Source: Bdellovibrionales bacterium GWA1_52_35 (lineage in GTDB: Bacteria; Bdellovibrionota; UBA1018). From it: a DNA stretch of 64,000 bases. Position numbers and translations under genes: made by a program. Shown here piece by piece: positions 57,125 to 64,000 of this stretch (position 1 is the first letter of the stretch; each line of letters begins with the position of its first letter). Below the pieces are notes generated by a model. It made no database searches, was not told the DNA's origin, and saw nothing but the letters and a program-made list of their open reading frames with translations. The DNA is taken from assembly GCA_001769805.1 (NCBI GenBank), contig MEPO01000024.1, positions 113,776-177,775 of the forward strand, read 5' to 3'.

Positions 57125-58839
57125 TGGACGAGAGTTTGCGGGACCTTTTTCCGGATTTCATCGAAGAAACAGCGGACATCCTCACGCGAGTCGGCGAGAC
57201 GCTCAAAACCTTTGGAGATCTTCCCTCGGAAGCGGAAAGGGAGGCGGCAGTTGCCGATATGTTCCGTGGCGTTCACACCATCAAGGGTGGTTGCGCGATG
57301 TTCGGCTTGAATGAACTGAAAGAATTTTCTCACAAGATAGAGGCACTCCTCGGGGCTTTTCGGGGAAAAGCCGTGACCTTGACCGCAGATCGGATACAGA
57401 CTTTTGTAAGGGCTCTGGACAAGATTGATGAGGGGCTTCGGGCTGCGGAAGCTCAGTTTCGTGGAGTGCCGGCAGTGGAAAATCCGACTCCTCTCGAGGT
57501 TGCAGCAGTTTCAGTGGAGATGCCGGTGGACAGACCGATGGAAAAGCCGGCTCCGCTGGCAACTCATGAACTTGTGCCTGCTGCCCAGCAGGGCGCGGTT
57601 GAGGTGCTACGGGTGCCACTGTCGCTCGTTTCAACAGCACTGAATAATATCTGGGAGGTCTTCCTCATTCGTAACCAGATCGGGTATCTTTTTGAAAAAG
57701 AGAAAGAGTATCTGAAAGATCGGCTGGATCTTTTGCAGTCTTGGGAGAATCTTGACTCCGCGCTGAAACGTCATATTTCGGAATTGGAAAGCGCGGTTAT
57801 GGCGATGCGGATGACCAGTGTGAAGCCTCTGTTCAGTCGAATGGAAAAAGCCGTGCGCTCTTACCTTACCTCCCATCCTGACAAGAAAATTGAATTCAAG
57901 ACGGCAGGTGAACGCACGGAGTTGGACAAGAAAGTCATGGATATGCTGGGTGAGCCCCTCATCCATCTGATCCGGAACGCGATGGACCACGGGGTGGAAA
58001 AAGCAGAAGAACGGGTTAAACGGGGGAAGTCCGAAACCGGGACAATCCTGCTGGCTGCAGAAGCTTTGGCGGATCGCGTGGTGGTGACGGTATCCGATGA
58101 CGGGAATGGGATCAACGGCGACAAGCTAGTTCAGAAGGCGCAAGAAAAAGGTATTGATGTTGCCAGTTTCCTGAAAAGCGCCATGCCGGTGGATTTGATT
58201 TTCTGTCCCGGATTCTCGACAGCCGAGGTAGTGACGGATGTATCGGGACGGGGCGTAGGAATGGATGTTGTCAAACATTCGATCGATGAACTCGGAGGAT
58301 CCATTGAGATCCGCACCGAAATAGGGAAGGGCACCCATTTCATCATTTCCCTTCCCTTAAGTCTTTCAGTGATATTTTCGACTTTGTTTGAAGTGGGTGG
58401 GGAGCTCTATGGAGCCAACATCGGCCTGATCGTGGAAATCTGTCGTATGAACCGAGCCCTGATCAAAAAGAGCAACGGGGCCTCGTATATCCTGTTTCGC
58501 GAAAAGTTCCTGGAAGTTTATGACCTCGCAGAGTTCCTTGGAAAAGCAACGCTGATACGCGAAGAAGACGATTTCGATGTGACATTATTGGTCATAAGAA
58601 TTAAAGGAGAGTTCGTGGCTGTTCTGGTCGGGGGGGTCCGACAGAATATCGAGATCGTGGTCAAGCCGGTACCGGAGTTACTGCCCCGTTACAGTTTTGT
58701 CCAGGGCATGTCCATTCTCCCGACGGGACAGGCCGTTTTCATTCTGGCTCTGGACAAGGTCGTGGAAGCAATCCACATGAGCAAGCGTATTTCAGGGAAA
58801 GATGTTCAGAAGAGAGAAGTAGATGTCGCCGCTCAATAA
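57124..58839 (+). CDS. cheA: Chemotaxis histidine kinase CheA, short form without P2
   Basis: A 571-residue kinase: HPt (1-105, with H51 in VHTIKGG), a linker of about 65 residues, dimerisation helices (about 170-235), HATPase (about 235-420, HLIRNAMDHG, DDGNGI, GRGVGMDVV) and CheW-like P5 (about 425-560). The CheY/CheB-binding P2 domain is missing: only a Pro-rich linker lies between HPt and dimerisation, so phosphotransfer should be less channelled. The ATG overlaps the cheR stop by one base; cheW starts 17 bp before its end. Confidence 0.94.
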   Translation: MDESLRDLFPDFIEETADILTRVGETLKTFGDLPSEAEREAAVADMFRGVHTIKGGCAMFGLNELKEFSHKIEALLGAFRGKAVTLTADRIQTFVRALDKIDEGLRAAEAQFRGVPAVENPTPLEVAAVSVEMPVDRPMEKPAPLATHELVPAAQQGAVEVLRVPLSLVSTALNNIWEVFLIRNQIGYLFEKEKEYLKDRLDLLQSWENLDSALKRHISELESAVMAMRMTSVKPLFSRMEKAVRSYLTSHPDKKIEFKTAGERTELDKKVMDMLGEPLIHLIRNAMDHGVEKAEERVKRGKSETGTILLAAEALADRVVVTVSDDGNGINGDKLVQKAQEKGIDVASFLKSAMPVDLIFCPGFSTAEVVTDVSGRGVGMDVVKHSIDELGGSIEIRTEIGKGTHFIISLPLSLSVIFSTLFEVGGELYGANIGLIVEICRMNRALIKKSNGASYILFREKFLEVYDLAEFLGKATLIREEDDFDVTLLVIRIKGEFVAVLVGGVRQNIEIVVKPVPELLPRYSFVQGMSILPTGQAVFILALDKVVEAIHMSKRISGKDVQKREVDVAAQ

Positions 58840-59365
58840 TATTTTCCAGGAACAGCGGGACTCGATCACCCGGATTGATGAGTCGGTCCGTACCAGGACG
58901 GAAGAGGTGTTTCTTCTGGTGTTTTGGATCGGGGACGAAAAGTTTGCAACTCCGATCGAGAAAGTTCGCGAGGTCGTCGAAGGAGTTCCCAGAACGCCTT
59001 TGCCGGCCGCAGATGAAGTCTACGAAGGTGTTTTGAATCTGCGAGGGAATCTGATCGCCATTCTCGCTCCGAATGTTGTGGTTCGAGGCCCGGTCAAAGC
59101 GAGTCTCGATGCAACGGGCGGTGCGACAGGCGATGCAGCAGGTCTTGACCAGGAACGCTATGTTATTCTGGAAAATGGGAATGGGATTCCATTCGCGCTC
59201 AGGGTGGCCAAAGTGGCTAAGCTCGGTCGGCCGGCAGAGCAGGTGACCCTGGACTCCGAAAAATTTGCACAGGTGATCGATGTCGGTGGCGAGCCCTTGC
59301 AGCTTTTGAATTTCTGCAATCAGGACGGAATGAAAATATTCAAACAGAGAAGCCGGGGCATCTGA
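58823..59365 (+). CDS. cheW: CheW adaptor
   Basis: A 180-residue adaptor of the CheW family that links receptor to kinase. VFWIGDEKFATPIEKVREVVEGV, GVLNLRGNLIAILAPNVVV and the late strand pairs fit; an insert (about 92-110, KASLDATGGATGDAAG) enlarges the domain. It starts in the end of cheA (17-bp overlap) and overlaps the next gene by one base. Confidence 0.92.
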   Translation: MSPLNNIFQEQRDSITRIDESVRTRTEEVFLLVFWIGDEKFATPIEKVREVVEGVPRTPLPAADEVYEGVLNLRGNLIAILAPNVVVRGPVKASLDATGGATGDAAGLDQERYVILENGNGIPFALRVAKVAKLGRPAEQVTLDSEKFAQVIDVGGEPLQLLNFCNQDGMKIFKQRSRGI

Positions 59366-60291
59366 TGGAAACCGCTGCTGTGAACAACGAAATTTCCGTG
59401 CTTCTGTTCAGTATCTCCACCGGTGCAGAGAAGTCAGTCCGTTTCTACCTGAACACGCACAAAGTTCGGGAGGTACTAGAATGGGAGCCTCTGACCGAGG
59501 TTCCGGATTCCCTGGCTCCGGTCATCGGAGTTCTGGATCTAAGGGGGGTCCCGGTGCCGGTCATCGATTTGAGTTTGAAGGTTCTCGGAACAAAACAGGT
59601 TCCGGCCGTGACCCATCCCAGACTGATCATTTGTGAAACCATGGGCCGGCTGATCGCGATCAAAGTGCCCAATGTTTCCCGGATTCGAACGATCATGAAT
59701 GAAGATGTGCACATGCCCCCGCAAGAGGTAGCCCAGATCGGTGGCGGAATCGTCAACGGTCTTTTTAAGAAAGATCAGGATGGCTTCATTTATCAGCTGG
59801 ATATCGAAGCCCTGCTGGGCTCGCTCACACCGGTTCTGGAGCCGGAGATGAATACAGGTGCAGAGCCCTTGGGCAAGGCAGCTTCCCGGCCGGGCCAGGG
59901 ACTGAAGGTTCTGATCGTGGAGGATTCCAAAACATTTCAAAAGCAAGCGGCAAGAGTATTTGAAAAGCTCGGATTTTCGATCGTTGTGGCTGATAATGGA
60001 AGAGCGGGGTTGGCAGCTCTGATGGACCTCCAGACAAGCTTTGATCTTATTTTTACCGATATCGAAATGCCCGTGATGAATGGCCTGGAAATGGCGAAGG
60101 AGATCAGGGCCGGCTCGCGTTACCAGGCGATACCGATCATTTTCAGTTCCAGTATTTCCAATCTGGTGCTGATTGAGGAAATCAAACAGTCCGGTCTCGG
60201 TGAGTATGTTGTAAAATTTGAAGAAAAACTGGTTGTGGCTTTAGTGCTGCGTGTTTTGGATGCAAAGTTGAAAGGAGCAAGTCATGGTTGA
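59365..60291 (+). CDS. cheV: CheV-type adaptor: CheW domain fused to receiver
   Basis: A 308-residue protein. A CheW-like domain (1-165; NTHKVREVLEWEPLTEVP, GVLDLRGVPVPVIDL) is joined by a linker to a receiver (about 180-300; LIVEDSK, Asp in IFTDIEMPVMNG). In the receiver the usual Lys position is within YVVKFEEKL rather than KPF. CheV proteins adjust coupling or act as phosphate sinks. It overlaps cheW by one base and the next gene by 8 bp. Confidence 0.92.
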   Translation: METAAVNNEISVLLFSISTGAEKSVRFYLNTHKVREVLEWEPLTEVPDSLAPVIGVLDLRGVPVPVIDLSLKVLGTKQVPAVTHPRLIICETMGRLIAIKVPNVSRIRTIMNEDVHMPPQEVAQIGGGIVNGLFKKDQDGFIYQLDIEALLGSLTPVLEPEMNTGAEPLGKAASRPGQGLKVLIVEDSKTFQKQAARVFEKLGFSIVVADNGRAGLAALMDLQTSFDLIFTDIEMPVMNGLEMAKEIRAGSRYQAIPIIFSSSISNLVLIEEIKQSGLGEYVVKFEEKLVVALVLRVLDAKLKGASHG

Positions 60292-61255
60292 TGAAAAAGG
60301 ATCGGGGTCCGCAACTCCGCCGGGGGCAGCAATACCATCAGTCGCAGCACCGGCCGCTGCGCCAAGCAGTTCGCCTGTGGATCATTTCGTGCGTGCCTGG
60401 GTCGATGCCGTGACAGTGCTGATGAAAGATCATTTGGGCATCGAGGCGAAAAGCGGGATGCGCTGCCATCGAAGGATGGATAAACTGCCAGGATCGGAAG
60501 TCACAATCTTCAGTAGCGTCTCGGGTGCGGGAGCAAAAGGAATGGTGGCATTGAGCTTCGGCAAGGAGACCTTCAAGAATATCTTTGCGAAACTCACGAA
60601 TAAATCCGATTCCGCTTCCGGTCCGCCCGATGAATTGGCTAAATTTGTGTCGGATGCGCAAAACGCGGCCATCGCTGCCCTGAACCCCAAAGGGCTGGTG
60701 CTGGAAACCGGGCTGAGCGCTTTTGTTTCCGGCGGCGGGATGAATCCGGTATTTCTGACCAATGCACCGGTTATCGCCGTCCCCTTTGAAACGCCTTACG
60801 GCGTTTTTCATCTGGAGTTCGCCTTTGCCGTACCCCTGTCATGCAAAATTCTCGTTCCTTCGGATATCCGGATTCTTGTAGCAGACGACAGTCGTCTGGT
60901 CAGAAAAGGAGTCGTTCGCTTCCTCAATGGTCTCGGACTGACCAACATCATTGAAGCCGTCAACGGAGAAGATGCCTGGAAAGGTATTCAGGGGGCTCTG
61001 GCGATGAACAAACCTTTCGATCTTGTTCTAGCGGACTGGAATATGCCGGTTCAGACCGGTATTGAACTCTTGAAGAACGTGCGCGCGAACGAAAAAACTA
61101 AGGCGCTTCGCTTCATCATATTCACCGGTGAACAGGATGTCGATCATGTCCGCGCCGCCGTTCAGGCCGGTGTGAGTGGCTATATAGTCAAGCCAGTGGT
61201 GCAGGAAGTGCTCGGTAAGAAAATCGAAGCACTTTGGTCGTCCACTAAGAAGTAA
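60284..61255 (+). CDS. CheX-like domain fused to a CheY-like receiver
   Basis: A 323-residue protein. After an Ala/Pro-rich start (1-32) comes a CheX/CheC-type domain (about 33-190), with GMVALSFGKETFKNIFAKL and the helix DELAKFVSDAQNAAIAAL; the active-site helix of CheX uses E-x2-N, here D124-x2-N127. A full receiver follows (195-320; VADDSRLVRKG, Asp in LADWNMPVQTG, Lys in YIVKPV). CheX removes phosphate from CheY, so the protein may hydrolyse its own or partner phosphates. It ends the operon; no terminator was recognised downstream. Confidence 0.85.
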   Translation: MVDEKGSGSATPPGAAIPSVAAPAAAPSSSPVDHFVRAWVDAVTVLMKDHLGIEAKSGMRCHRRMDKLPGSEVTIFSSVSGAGAKGMVALSFGKETFKNIFAKLTNKSDSASGPPDELAKFVSDAQNAAIAALNPKGLVLETGLSAFVSGGGMNPVFLTNAPVIAVPFETPYGVFHLEFAFAVPLSCKILVPSDIRILVADDSRLVRKGVVRFLNGLGLTNIIEAVNGEDAWKGIQGALAMNKPFDLVLADWNMPVQTGIELLKNVRANEKTKALRFIIFTGEQDVDHVRAAVQAGVSGYIVKPVVQEVLGKKIEALWSSTKK

Positions 61256-61323
61256 AGACTCTCAGGGTAATCGGATCACACACCTGACCGTGCCTGCATA
61301 TGGTTCATTTCAGAAGAAATTTC

Positions 61324-62433
61324 TCAAAATTCCCATTTTTTGCGTTTTGAAATCTGCTTTGCCAGCTTATGGATTTTTTTCCATCTTGCCTTGCTGTTCC
61401 CTGCCTGGTCCCCCGACTCCTTGCGTTTCTGATAGTCCACTTCTTTCTGCAATTTCACGTACCAGCTCCACCGTGTCTCAGCGAGTAAACCACTTTCGAT
61501 CGATTCTTTCACGGCACAACCCGGCTCGTTCTGGTGACTGCAATCCGAAAATTTGCACTTTGCCGAGAGCGCGACGATGTCCTCATATGTTTCGTGAAGC
61601 CCCTGTTCAAAGCCGCCCAAACGGAATTCCCGCAAGCCGGGGGTATCAATGACCAGAACCCCCGTTGATAACGCAAACAAATGCCGTGCCGAGGTTGTAT
61701 GCCGTCCCTTGTCCTCGAAATCGCTAATCTCACTCGTGGCCATGATTTTCTGGCCCATCAAGCAATTGAGAAGTGTTGATTTACCGACACCCGATGATCC
61801 CAAAACAACAAAAGTATGTCCGGGTATGAGCCGCCTTTGGAACTCTTCGAGCCCTACGCGCGAAACCGCGCTAACGCCTGTTACAACAACATTGGGTACT
61901 GCGGCTTTCACCTGGTCGAGGAGTGCGGGATAATCAGGATAAAGGTCGACTTTGGAGAGGACGATTTCAACAGCAACTCCGCTGTCTCGTACCGCCGTAA
62001 GATATCGCTGAAGTCGGGCGAGATTAAATTCTGCATTGGCAGATGTGACGATGAGTGCGCGATCGACATTGGCGGCAAGAATCTGGTCCTCAATTCCATT
62101 CCCGGCTTGCTTCCTCGTGATGCAGGTCTGACGGGGCAAGATCGAGTGAATGATCGCCCGCGCGGAATGATCTGCGCGGGAACACAGAACCCAGTCACCG
62201 ACTGCCGGCAAATCCAAGCGCTCACCCGAAAAATAACGAAGGCGTCCAGCGACTGAACCTAGGAATGTATCCCGTGCTACTGCCAGGCTGAATAGGCCTC
62301 GTTCTTCACCAATGATGCGAGCAGGCTGCTGGCCGCTGGTGGTCGGGTCTTTCGTAAACTGCTGATAATGGGCCTCGAAAAAGTCGTTCCAGCCGAGTGC
62401 GGCCAGTGATTCAAAAGGTTTTGCTACCGTCAT
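61324..62433 (-). CDS. rsgA: Ribosome small subunit-dependent GTPase RsgA
   Basis: A 369-residue circularly permuted GTPase that helps 30S maturation. OB-like N-domain (about 45-115), then G4-type LSKVD, G1 GSSGVGKST, G3 DTPGLRE, in the permuted order, and a zinc site CKFSDCSHQNEPGCAV at about 295-310. Basic C-terminal tail (KIHKLAKQISKRKKWEF). Stands alone on the minus strand. Confidence 0.95.
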   Translation of the reverse strand: MTVAKPFESLAALGWNDFFEAHYQQFTKDPTTSGQQPARIIGEERGLFSLAVARDTFLGSVAGRLRYFSGERLDLPAVGDWVLCSRADHSARAIIHSILPRQTCITRKQAGNGIEDQILAANVDRALIVTSANAEFNLARLQRYLTAVRDSGVAVEIVLSKVDLYPDYPALLDQVKAAVPNVVVTGVSAVSRVGLEEFQRRLIPGHTFVVLGSSGVGKSTLLNCLMGQKIMATSEISDFEDKGRHTTSARHLFALSTGVLVIDTPGLREFRLGGFEQGLHETYEDIVALSAKCKFSDCSHQNEPGCAVKESIESGLLAETRWSWYVKLQKEVDYQKRKESGDQAGNSKARWKKIHKLAKQISKRKKWEF

Positions 62434-62634
62434 GAAATCTCAATGAATCCTTTCAAGTCGGCCAACGAGGCCAACGAGGAATGTAGCACATTGTTCATGG
62501 CAAAATATAGCTGTGCGAAGTATGAATTGCAAAGGCCTTCGGATTTATAGGTATCCCACCGAAATGTGGTGCGCACTTCCTAACGCCCTACTTCTGTCGT
62601 TCCAGCCGCTTCGTGCGCGCTTGACCGTCGGCAA
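62434..62634. other. Intergenic region without recognised feature
   Basis: A 201-bp spacer between rsgA and the protease gene, both on the minus strand. It holds a 10-bp tandem duplication (GGCCAACGAG twice, at about 62460-62480) and no convincing terminator, promoter or reading frame. Confidence 0.4.
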
Positions 62635-63765
62635 TTAGGGTGCGGGTTTGTTCTGTACGGTTCTGAGTGCATTGATGAGACCTGCCCCCTGTTGATCAGG
62701 GCGCAAACCAATATCGTCAGCGAGTATTCCCAGGCTTCCCGAAGACAACATCAATGCCACGACGCCCGCGACGTGAGGTGATGCCATGCTCGTTCCGCTG
62801 AAAGTCGCGTAACCGCTGCCATTCGTCGTTGATAAAATGGAAACTCCGGGCGCGGCAAAAGCGATCTCCGAACCGAAGTTGCTGAAATACGCAAGATTGG
62901 CTGATGAATCCACAGCAGAAACCGCAAGTACCTCAGGATATTTCGCGGGATAGCTGACTGTACTGGATTCATTCCCGGCAGCAGCCACACTGATCACGTC
63001 CGCGTTCTTGGCGTAAATCAGAGCATCGGCCAAGAGGCTTGAGCCGGATGCAGCTCCAAGACTCATGTTAATGACCCGGGCTCCGTGAGCAACGCAGGAC
63101 CGAATCCCTTCGGCAATATCCGAAAGATACCCACTGCCGCGCGAGTTCAGCGCTTTAACTGCAAAAAGCTTGGCCTCGGGCGCCACACCTAGGACGCCAA
63201 TGCCGTTATCGACTGCGGCGATGGTTCCCGCCACGTGAGATCCGTGGCCATTGTCGTCACCCCAAGCTGCGGGATTCACAACCCCTTTTTTCACAACAAA
63301 GTTTTCTCCGCCGAGGACGTTTGCCGCAAGATCGGGATGATCCGGTTGAATTCCCGTGTCAATCACGCAAACGATAATGCCGTTTCCGCGATTCATAGTG
63401 AAGGCTTCAGGTGACTGAACGGCTGAAATACCCCAGGGAGTGGCTTGAGCGGGCTGGATCACAGCGCGTGAGGGTTTACCGTTGATCGTCACTTCGGGGT
63501 CTTTTTCGATCAGAATCGCGCCGTTACCGTACCTGCGGATTGCATCCGCAGAATTGTCTGAAAGGTGAGCAGCAAAACCCTGGTAATAATTAAGTTCCCT
63601 GATTTCGATCCCGCCATGCTCTTTCACCTTCTTTTTTATCACCGGGAGGTCTGACCCAAGAATGACGTACCGGCTTGCTGGTGATTCAGCAAGCGCTGAC
63701 AATGTAGACGATGCGAAGACGAGAATAGAAATCGCAGAAGCCACAACAAATTTATAATTGGTCAT
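62635..63765 (-). CDS. Secreted subtilisin-like serine protease (S8)
   Basis: A 376-residue protease with a signal peptide (1-26, cleavage ALA), an inhibitor-I9-like propeptide (about 30-100; YVILGSDLPVIKKKVKEHGG ... GFAAHLSDNSADAIRR) and the S8 domain with all three catalytic motifs: Asp in VIDTGIQPDHPDL, His in GHGSHVAGT and Ser in GTSMASPHVAG. There is AAAGNE for the oxyanion Asn. Residues after 350 are short, so no C-terminal accessory domain. It should be secreted and self-processed. Strong AGGAGTAA region precedes the ATG. Confidence 0.93.
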   Translation of the reverse strand: MTNYKFVVASAISILVFASSTLSALAESPASRYVILGSDLPVIKKKVKEHGGIEIRELNYYQGFAAHLSDNSADAIRRYGNGAILIEKDPEVTINGKPSRAVIQPAQATPWGISAVQSPEAFTMNRGNGIIVCVIDTGIQPDHPDLAANVLGGENFVVKKGVVNPAAWGDDNGHGSHVAGTIAAVDNGIGVLGVAPEAKLFAVKALNSRGSGYLSDIAEGIRSCVAHGARVINMSLGAASGSSLLADALIYAKNADVISVAAAGNESSTVSYPAKYPEVLAVSAVDSSANLAYFSNFGSEIAFAAPGVSILSTTNGSGYATFSGTSMASPHVAGVVALMLSSGSLGILADDIGLRPDQQGAGLINALRTVQNKPAP

Positions 63766-63895
63766 TGGTTACTCCTCAATTATCCCAGTGATCTGTGGAT
63801 ACGGATTAATGAGCAAGGAGCACGCCAGACGGCTAAAGCTTTAACTGGTTCATATCGTTTCCGGGAAAGTCAGAATGTCTAAATATGAAACGATC

Positions 63896-63985
63896 TTAAA
63901 AATAATGGTCGGAACTGAGGGAGCCCGGTAAAGTAGTTGAATTGCTCAGGAAGCGACGCACAATAAAATGAAAATTCGAGGCCAT
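63896..63985 (-). CDS. Possible 29-codon small open reading frame
   Basis: The ATG at 63985 follows GGAGGTCCT, an excellent ribosome site, and reads 29 codons (MASNFHFIVRRFLSNS...) to TAA at 63896. The product resembles nothing known to me. It lies 130 bp upstream of the protease on the same strand and could be a leader peptide or a chance frame; no other gene is seen in 63766-64000. Confidence 0.25.
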   Translation of the reverse strand: MASNFHFIVRRFLSNSTTLPGSLSSDHYF

Positions 63986-64000
63986 AGGACCTCCGTGAGA

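Overview
The window reads as a chromosomal segment of a Gram-negative bacterium. Evidence seen in the sequence: lipobox lipoproteins, a FecR protein ending in an outer-membrane-type beta-barrel, a full Pst-PhoU-PhoBR phosphate operon, OxyR-AhpCF, a monomeric isocitrate dehydrogenase, a KinB/AlgB-like pair and a complete chemotaxis operon. The mixture (large Ig-repeat lipoprotein, C-terminal membrane-anchored Gly-rich protein, many sensory proteins, MRP-type ABC exporter) suggests a Bdellovibrionota or deltaproteobacteria-like lineage, but this is inference; no rRNA or tRNA was seen. Genes are dense, no gap exceeds 300 bp, and most operon junctions are ATGA or TAATG overlaps. No insertion sequence, phage gene or CRISPR array was recognised.

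Layout. 1-10.9 kb: a surface/secretion-like accessory region. Two paralogous secreted proteins of a family I cannot name (1-932 minus, 7586-8581 plus) flank a P-loop protein, two paralogous esterases in convergent orientation (one a lipoprotein on a Thr-Pro stalk), a CapA-type phosphatase, and an aminotransferase-omega-amidase pair. 9.0-14.9 kb: a short cyanophycin-synthetase-like ligase directly downstream of a 1324-residue lipoprotein with about twelve Ig-like repeats. 15.1-19.1 kb: a winged-helix response regulator converges on an operon for a FecR-FN3-barrel protein and a Gly-rich C-terminally anchored protein. 19.1-27.4 kb: sensor kinase, receiver-kinase hybrid, double receiver-TPR protein and a 1231-residue ABCC/MRP-type full exporter, all one direction and nearly gapless.

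27.3-32.6 kb: an arsenic locus with divergent arsM and arsR-acr3-arsC-arsF-arsG-permease-arsE-like genes, covering inorganic arsenic (reduction, efflux, methylation) and apparently organoarsenicals. 32.6-38.7 kb: isocitrate dehydrogenase, then a GH65 glycosidase/phosphorylase with an N-terminal dead HAD-like domain coupled to a tandem universal stress protein. 38.7-45.4 kb: pstSCAB-phoU-phoB-phoR in one minus-strand operon. 45.5-50.6 kb: KinB-like kinase, NtrC-like regulator lacking its GAFTGA loop, and divergent Kup potassium transporter.

50.7-54.0 kb: oxyR divergent from ahpC-ahpF, with a textbook OxyR half-site between them and a long intercistronic hairpin between ahpC and ahpF. 54.1-61.3 kb: a chemotaxis-like operon for a soluble CZB receptor, CheB with pseudo-receiver, CheR, CheA, CheW, CheV and a CheX-CheY fusion. 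61.3-64 kb: RsgA GTPase and a secreted subtilisin-like protease.

Four convergent gene pairs overlap at their 3' ends (23, 23, 68 and 53 bp), a recurrent feature of the segment. The best candidates for something undescribed are the secreted HGH...SC family (possible caspase-like fold), the degenerate cyanophycin-synthetase-like ligase, and the FecR-barrel/Gly-rich anchored pair.
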